This document shows positions 11,970 through 15,285 of a DNA stretch of 15,285 nt, piece by piece. How positions within the stretch are numbered: position 1 is the stretch's first letter; the number at the start of each line of letters is the position of its first letter. A program made the translations under genes and the position numbers. Location: the NCBI GenBank assembly GCA_050122535.1, contig JASFIT010000061.1, forward strand, positions 1 to 15,285, read 5' to 3'. The notes under the pieces were generated by a model, which was not told the DNA's origin, ran no database searches, and was given only the letters and a program-made list of their open reading frames with translations. The DNA comes from JASFEQ01 sp050122535 (GTDB lineage Bacteria > Desulfobacterota > DSM-4660 > Desulfatiglandales > HGW-15).

Positions 11970-14307
11970 TAAAAGAAAGCTACGAGTCACAATCATTTTG
12001 GTCCTGTGCTCGTTCGTTGCAGCCCACCTATGCTTTTGGATACTGCCCAACGTTCTTGAAATATGGAACAGTCAAGCCGTTGACCAACTTTTCGTCTTTC
12101 GATCCTCTTCCGACAAACTTCGACCTCTTTATGATAACACAATCGCCCACGTGGATCTAAACAACACCAGTTTCAAGCGACTTGAGAACCTTTATCTGAA
12201 TCGGTCCCACTTTGCGAAGGTGACCCGAAACCTGACGTCGATGCAAGTATCTGCGCAGGTTTACGATTATATCTTTGCCGCCCGATTGGATGAGATGCAT
12301 GATCGCGCGCTCATAGAGGCCACTCATGAAGCGGGTAATGTTTACTTTGGGTTGGCCTTTGAGTTGTGGCAAGAAGATCAGTTAGTGAAAAGAAAGAAAA
12401 AGCCCCAAGATGCAATACCATATTTGGATCGTACGAAATGGCGTGTGAGTGCGGAAGGAGATCTTCAGGCTTTCTACGTGGGTACAAATCCGTTGGCGAC
12501 CTTTTCTGAACTGGCTTCAGCCTCTAAGGGGTTGGGGTCTTTAAGCATCAAGTTTGATCGCGATGGGGTCCTTCGCCGCGTTCCTGTTTTGGTGCGCTAT
12601 AAAGGAGAATTCTACCCCATTTTGCCTTTTCGTGTAATTTGCGACTACCTTAAAGTTCCTCCGGAAAAGATACTCGTGAAACCAGGAGAAAACATTACAC
12701 TACAGGGCGCACGAAGGCCTGGTGAGAAGGAGTCCCAGGATATCGTGATCCCAATTGATGAACGGGGCAATATAATCGTTAATTACATCGGCCCGTGGGG
12801 ACAGATGGACCACTATAACTTTGCGGATATTTTATTGGCCTCCGACGATCGTGTTGAACTGGAGCTGTGGGGAGAGGAATTGAAAGGGAAGATCGTCGTG
12901 ATCTCAGATATCTCAACAGGCTCTACCGACGTGGGACCGGTTCCCACGGATGCCAATTTTCCTCTGAGCGGTGTTCATGCAAACATCATGCACGGAATTT
13001 TGACAAAATCCTTTCTGAGAGAACTTTCTGACAAAGAGATGCTCGTTGTGGAAGTCCTGCTACTGGCTTTTGTTCTCCTCCTTGCAGTTCGGTTTTCCTC
13101 CATCACCTTTTCAATGGGTATTCTTTTTTTGGCAGGGTTTTACGTGGTCACTGTAAGCATAGGATTCTTTTACGGGAGTCTCATTTTTCATGTGGTGCGC
13201 CCTCTTCTCATGGTGGTCTTTGCTGTAGTCTCCATCGTTGTCTATCGCTACATCCACGAGGAAAGGGAAAAGATGGAGAGCTTCCGCCAACGCGACTTTA
13301 TTCGTCAGACCTTTGGCCGATATTTGAGCCGCGAAGTCGTTGAGGAACTTCTCGGTTCTCCTGGCGGCTTAGAACTGGGTGGGGAAAATCGCGAGGTTAC
13401 CTTCTTGGTATCTGACTTGCGGGGATTTACAGCGCTTTCCATGAGACTTTCCCCACAACAAGTGATCAACATCCTTAATAGCTACTTGGCACGGATGGTA
13501 GAAATCATAAGACGATATAGAGGGACCCTAAATGAGATTGAAGGAGATGGGGTGCTCACCTTTTTTGGGGCCCCCCTTGTTAGCAGCGACGACCATGAAC
13601 GCGCCGTGGCATGTGCCATTGAAATGCAAAACGCCATGGCCGAGATCAATGCAGATCAAAAGAAACACAATCTTCCGGAACTCGCCATGGGTATTGGGCT
13701 TAATACCGGAGAAGTGGTCGTGGGCAATATTGGGTCAGAAGAGCGAGCAAAATACAGCGCCATCGGCAGCCCCATCAACACCGCCTATCGCGTGGAGTCC
13801 TATACCGTTGGTGGACAGATCCTGATTAGCCCCACCACGTATGAGAAGGTCAAACCGCTCGTTCAAGTTCGGAGTACAATGCAAGTCCAATTTAAAGGAA
13901 TCGACCAACCCGTAACCTTATACGATGTGGGAGGTATGGGAGGAAAATATCAGGTTGCTCTGCCAGAGAAAGAAGCTCGTCCATTAATTAAAGTTGAAAC
14001 CCCAATCCCCATCGCCTGCTTATCAGTGGAAGGCAAAACGGTATCAGAGACTTCCATATCAGGGTATGTTACGCACTTTAGTGGGGCTGCGGCGGAAGTT
14101 TACATGGAACAGCAGTTAGAGGTTCGGTCTAATCTCAAGATCCTTTTTGTTGGAGAGAAGGCTTCCGGGCTCTCCGAAGCATATGCCAAAGTGATATCCG
14201 TTGAGCCCCCCGAACCCAAACCCTCTCAGTTCAAAGCACGCCTGGAGTTTACTTGGCTTCCTGATGACGTAGAGGCGTTTCTAGAAAAGAGACGAATAGG
14301 GGAGTGA
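11908..14307 (+). CDS. CHASE2-class III nucleotide cyclase with PilZ-like C-terminal extension
   Basis: A membrane receptor cyclase of up to 799 residues. One helix (about 26-46) is followed by a periplasmic CHASE2 domain (55-370), three helices (376-394, 400-422, 426-446) and a class III cyclase domain (490-675). Metal-binding Asp503 (VSDLRGF) and Asp547 (EGDGV) and the transition-state pair Asn624/Arg628 are intact, so it should be active. At the base-selecting positions it has Glu543, where bacterial adenylyl cyclases usually have Lys, and Ser617 (YSAIG). Residues 690-799 form a beta-rich tail resembling PilZ. The start is uncertain: no ATG exists ahead of the first helix. The TTG at 11908 overlaps the upstream gene by 62 bases, and a TTG at 11956, nine bases after AGGA and overlapping by 14, looks better. 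The product is cAMP or cGMP. Confidence 0.9.
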   Translation: MQWRFTEETSTAGPSQLTINNKRKLRVTIILVLCSFVAAHLCFWILPNVLEIWNSQAVDQLFVFRSSSDKLRPLYDNTIAHVDLNNTSFKRLENLYLNRSHFAKVTRNLTSMQVSAQVYDYIFAARLDEMHDRALIEATHEAGNVYFGLAFELWQEDQLVKRKKKPQDAIPYLDRTKWRVSAEGDLQAFYVGTNPLATFSELASASKGLGSLSIKFDRDGVLRRVPVLVRYKGEFYPILPFRVICDYLKVPPEKILVKPGENITLQGARRPGEKESQDIVIPIDERGNIIVNYIGPWGQMDHYNFADILLASDDRVELELWGEELKGKIVVISDISTGSTDVGPVPTDANFPLSGVHANIMHGILTKSFLRELSDKEMLVVEVLLLAFVLLLAVRFSSITFSMGILFLAGFYVVTVSIGFFYGSLIFHVVRPLLMVVFAVVSIVVYRYIHEEREKMESFRQRDFIRQTFGRYLSREVVEELLGSPGGLELGGENREVTFLVSDLRGFTALSMRLSPQQVINILNSYLARMVEIIRRYRGTLNEIEGDGVLTFFGAPLVSSDDHERAVACAIEMQNAMAEINADQKKHNLPELAMGIGLNTGEVVVGNIGSEERAKYSAIGSPINTAYRVESYTVGGQILISPTTYEKVKPLVQVRSTMQVQFKGIDQPVTLYDVGGMGGKYQVALPEKEARPLIKVETPIPIACLSVEGKTVSETSISGYVTHFSGAAAEVYMEQQLEVRSNLKILFVGEKASGLSEAYAKVISVEPPEPKPSQFKARLEFTWLPDDVEAFLEKRRIGE

Positions 14308-14409
14308 TTCTTACCTTAAGACAGTGTAACCTTCACCAGGGATGCTAGCCCAAACCACCTCGCGGCCCTCTGGCAACACTGATTTATGCAGGCAAACCGA
14401 AGGCTCACC

Positions 14410-15285
14410 TTACGACGAAGCCATCGGTTGAGATGGTTCTTCGTCTTCTGCCATTTCCGGTTTCTGGAAATCTGGTCGCAATTTACCTCTGGCCATGGAT
14501 GAGAAAATACCCCCAAAACAGAGGATGGCAAAGACCGCAAAAGCCACGTTTACGCTTCTTACCAAGACAGGATATAACTCCGTTGTTATTTGGACCCGCC
14601 CCAGATATAGCGTAAATATGACCGTTGCTATTCCCATGCTGACCATCATTCCGAGCAGACGCATGGTTCCCACAGACCCTGACGCCAGACCGAAGAATCT
14701 CTTCTCAACGGAGCCCATTATGGCATTGGTATTGGGAGAGGAGAAGATGGCGAAACCGAAGCCAAGAACAGTAAGGCGAACTATAATAGAGACCGCCGTT
14801 GAATTTTCATCCAGAAAGATGAAAAGAAAGAGTCCTAGGGTTGTCAATGTCATTCCTATGGATGCGACGATTTGGGGTTCAACTCGGTCCGAAAGCCTGC
14901 CGGCAAATGGTGAGAAGATGGCCATCACGACGGGTTGTGCGATCAAGATCAGCCCCGCATTTTGAGGGCTAAGTTCTTTCACATACTGCAGATAGAGGCT
15001 CAGAAGGAACGTTACGGCAAATGTGGCACTGTAATTAATAAGCGCTGCCAAATTGGAGAAGGCAAAAACCCTATTGGTTCTGAAAAGATCCAAGTTGTAA
15101 ACCGGGTGTTCTGTTCTGATCTGCCATTTGACGAACGCCACAAATCCCAACAGACCCAGTAGGATGACCCATACACTCTTCATGGCGGGGAGTAGAGAAA
15201 TGCCATACATTATGGCGACAAGCGCCGCACCATAGATCGTGGCACCAGGGAGATCAAACTTCTCACCCCTTGCTTCTGCCCACTC
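14410..15285 (-). CDS. DHA2 (EmrB/QacA-type) MFS transporter, 5'-partial
   Basis: The frame is open to the right edge of the window. The 25 codons beyond the first internal ATG (15210) read EWAEARGEKFDLPGATIYGA, the typical loop and helix 7 start of 14-helix DHA2 transporters. Only the C-terminal half is visible: about 291 residues with roughly eight hydrophobic helices. A family A-like loop, GRLSDR, follows a QPVVMAIFSPFAG helix, and SSPNTNAIMGSV and GLASGSVGTMR are typical of late DHA2 helices. It probably exports drugs or other small molecules using the proton gradient; the substrate is unknown. The C-terminus is short and acidic. It converges with the cyclase gene across 102 bases (14308-14409), in which I see no clear terminator. 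Confidence 0.88.
   Translation of the reverse strand, partial: EWAEARGEKFDLPGATIYGAALVAIMYGISLLPAMKSVWVILLGLLGFVAFVKWQIRTEHPVYNLDLFRTNRVFAFSNLAALINYSATFAVTFLLSLYLQYVKELSPQNAGLILIAQPVVMAIFSPFAGRLSDRVEPQIVASIGMTLTTLGLFLFIFLDENSTAVSIIVRLTVLGFGFAIFSSPNTNAIMGSVEKRFFGLASGSVGTMRLLGMMVSMGIATVIFTLYLGRVQITTELYPVLVRSVNVAFAVFAILCFGGIFSSMARGKLRPDFQKPEMAEDEEPSQPMASS

Noticed and set aside
14495..14965. 156-codon open frame on the plus strand
   Set aside because: It mirrors the MFS transporter coding region; its composition is that of an antisense shadow.
1..15285. CRISPR arrays, tRNA/rRNA genes, insertion sequences, attachment sites
   Set aside because: I scanned for evenly spaced repeats, tRNA-like arms and transposase motifs and saw none.

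Overview
The window looks like chromosome from an anaerobic bacterium, most likely a deltaproteobacterium (Desulfobacterota-like). This rests on a 2-oxoacid:ferredoxin oxidoreductase, a textbook sigma-54 promoter, dense signalling genes (GGDEF, hybrid histidine kinase, SpoIIE-type phosphatase, CHASE2 cyclase), a middling GC content and an intergenic REP-like palindrome. The lineage is an inference; there is no rRNA or tRNA to anchor it.

Layout. (1) 2-715, plus strand: the 3' end of a membrane diguanylate cyclase, cut by the window edge. (2) 870-3297, plus strand: a two-gene 2-oxoacid:ferredoxin oxidoreductase, with a free alpha subunit followed by a beta-gamma fusion. (3) 3306-9783, minus strand: a compact five-gene signalling operon read right to left. 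Its genes are an RsbW-like ATPase/kinase, a STAS-like protein, a PhcB-type SAM methyltransferase, a membrane PP2C (SpoIIE-type) phosphatase and a membrane hybrid histidine kinase. The gaps are a 2-base intergenic spacer, then 4, 14 and 41 bases. A near-consensus sigma-54 promoter (9910-9925) lies upstream, with two phased candidate enhancer sites exactly 30 bp apart behind it. (4) 10266-10328: a nested inverted-repeat element, followed by a short VIT/CCC1-like membrane gene on the minus strand. (5) 11229-14307, plus strand: an exported DUF4384 protein overlapping a CHASE2-class III nucleotide cyclase with a PilZ-like tail. (6) 14410 to the window end, minus strand: the C-terminal half of a DHA2-family MFS transporter.

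The most interesting unit is the 3306-9783 operon. It joins an enzyme resembling the synthase of a fatty-acid methyl-ester quorum signal (PhcB family) to two different outputs, a histidine kinase and a PP2C phosphatase. Both outputs carry the same kind of six-helix membrane sensor domain. The phosphatase sits beside an RsbW-like kinase and a STAS-like protein, which are the other two parts of a partner switch. A working hypothesis is a self-contained system that makes a lipid-like signal and reads it through two paralogous membrane receptors, one feeding a phosphorelay and the other a Ser/Thr partner switch. No sigma factor target is visible in the window.
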